Positions 63,082 through 64,000 of a stretch of DNA of 64,000 nt are shown here, piece by piece; within the stretch, counting starts at the first letter, position 1; every line of letters begins with the position of its first letter. A program made the translations under genes and the position numbers. The DNA is taken from NCBI RefSeq assembly GCF_022747945.1, contig NZ_JALDST010000001.1, positions 1,364,001 to 1,428,000 on the forward strand. The letters run 5' to 3'. Under the pieces are notes generated by a model. It searched no databases. It was not told the origin of the DNA and worked only from the letters and a program-made list of their open reading frames with translations. The stretch is from Micromonospora sp. R77 (GTDB lineage: Bacteria > Actinomycetota > Actinomycetes > Mycobacteriales > Micromonosporaceae).

Positions 63082-64000
63082 GAGGAGAGCGCCTCCAGCG
63101 CGGCGTCGATGCGGACCAGGTCCGCCTCGGCCACCGCGAGCCGGTCCCGGATCTTGGCAACCACCGGCTCCGGGGCCTTGCCGACGAACGCCGGGTTGTC
63201 GAGCTTGCCCCGGGCCTGCGCGACCTCCTTCTCGGCCGCCGCCCGGTCCTTGGTGAGCCGGGCCCGCTCGGCTGCCACGTCGATCGTGCCGCGGGTGTCC
63301 AGCGCGACGCTGACCTCCCCCGGCATGGCGAGGGTGGCGCTGGCCTGGAAGTCGTCCGCCGGGGCGTCCAGGCGGACCAGCGAGCGGATCAGCGGCTCGT
63401 GCGCCGCGATGCCCGCCGGGGCCAGCCCGTCGAGCCGGGCCGCGACCCGCTGGGTGGGGCGCAGCCCCTGGTCCGAGCGGAAGCGCCGGATCTCGGTCAC
63501 CACCCGCTGGAGGGTGCCGACCTCGCCCTCCGCGGCGTCGTCGACTCCGGTACGGTCGGCCACCGGCCAGTCCGCCGTCATCACGCTCTCGCCGCCGGTC
63601 AGCGCGGTCCACAGCTCGTCGGTGACGAACGGGATCACCGGGTGCAGCAGCCGCAGCAGCTGGTCCAGCACGTGCCCCAGCACCCGGCGGGTGGCGTCCG
63701 CCGCCGGGCCGCCCTCGGCGAGCACCGGCTTGCTCAGCTCCACGTACCAGTCGCAGACGTCGTCCCAGGCGAAGTGGTACAGCAGGTCGCACACCTTCGC
63801 GAACTCGTACGCCTCGAACTGCTCGTCCACCTCGGCGGTGACGTGCGCCAGCCGGGACAGGATCCACCGGTCGACGGTCGACAGGGTGTCGGCCGCCGGC
63901 AGCGGGCCCTCCGTGTGGGCGCCGTTCATCAGCGCGAACCGGGTGGCGTTCCAGAGCTTGTTGCAGAAGTTCCGCGAGCCCTGGCACCACTCCTCGCTGA
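63078..64000 (-). CDS. valS: Valyl-tRNA synthetase (3' part only)
   Basis: C-terminal 306 or so residues of ValRS; the catalytic part lies beyond the window. RNFCNKLWNATRFALMNGA marks the end of the catalytic core. The anticodon-binding domain follows (LSTVDRWILSRLAHVTAEVD), then the ValRS-specific C-terminal coiled coil (RARLTKDRAAAEKEVAQARG, then the LDNPAFVGKAPEPVV motif). The stop lies inside the 62-bp tandem repeat. It charges tRNA-Val. Confidence 0.95.
   Translation of the reverse strand, partial: SEEWCQGSRNFCNKLWNATRFALMNGAHTEGPLPAADTLSTVDRWILSRLAHVTAEVDEQFEAYEFAKVCDLLYHFAWDDVCDWYVELSKPVLAEGGPAADATRRVLGHVLDQLLRLLHPVIPFVTDELWTALTGGESVMTADWPVADRTGVDDAAEGEVGTLQRVVTEIRRFRSDQGLRPTQRVAARLDGLAPAGIAAHEPLIRSLVRLDAPADDFQASATLAMPGEVSVALDTRGTIDVAAERARLTKDRAAAEKEVAQARGKLDNPAFVGKAPEPVVAKIRDRLAVAEADLVRIDAALEALSS

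Overview
The window is a stretch of chromosome from a very GC-rich actinomycete, most likely Micromonospora or a close relative in the Micromonosporaceae. The evidence is the high GC content, many GTG starts, frequent 4-base GTGA/ATGA overlaps, an actinobacterial ileS T-box, and core genes in actinobacterial order (lepA, rpsT, holA, comEC/comEA, rsfS, nadD, rplU-rpmA-obgE, rne, the TIGR03960/TIGR03936 pair, ileS, ndk, folC, valS). I found no tRNA, rRNA, CRISPR array, transposase or prophage. The assignment rests on gene content and composition only; no database search was run.

Layout. 0-8.3 kb: partial hemW, a crotonase, a lysozyme-like exported protein, a MOSC protein, a small membrane-protein/wHTH-regulator operon behind a striking 22-bp inverted repeat, a CUT1-type sugar ABC transporter without its own ATPase, and two nearly identical copies of a GlsB/YeaQ stress membrane protein. 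8.4-21.3 kb: housekeeping block with lepA, a DUF4240 protein, a phosphotransferase, rpsT, holA, a frameshifted comEC, comEA, an SDR, DegV, a histidine phosphatase, rsfS and nadD. 21.4-32.7 kb: accessory block with a PadR regulator, an FAD monooxygenase, pepN, a DUF397 protein, a CYP152-type fatty-acid peroxygenase, a molybdopterin oxidoreductase whose four Fe-S cysteine positions are Ser/His/Asp/Asp, and a glycosyltransferase. 32.7-36.3 kb: envelope/stress group (DUF3618, holin-like, repeat-tailed protein, DUF4383, DUF6766). 36.3-45.4 kb: a GNAT protein, then the obgE/rpmA/rplU/rne and radical-SAM block. 45.5-49.5 kb: a proline-rich membrane protein, an Fe-S (6-4) photolyase and PlsC. 49.6-53.1 kb: T-box-controlled type-2 ileS. 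53.2-59.3 kb: an epimerase, an ArsR-like regulator, a three-gene ABC exporter, and an ECF41 sigma factor paired with its carboxymuconolactone-decarboxylase-type partner behind a textbook ECF41 promoter. 59.3-64 kb: ndk, a membrane-anchored VOC protein, a DUF4233 protein, folC and the 3' end of valS.

Four themes cut across the window. (1) Four genes (comEC, pepN, a small hypothetical, rne) each need one extra base in a GC-rich run to be read through; because rne and pepN are otherwise intact, base-call deletions in the assembly are more likely than true decay. (2) At least eight genes have a TANNNT hexamer only 6-8 bases before the start codon and no convincing ribosome-binding site, which suggests leaderless transcripts. 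(3) Dispersed inverted or direct repeats recur between genes: a GATCATG hairpin (43.3 and 57.8 kb), a GGGGCCCC element (53.0 and 61.1 kb), and a 62-bp tandem pair between valS and folC. (4) Convergent gene pairs are usually separated by long GC-only hairpins that look like bidirectional terminators.
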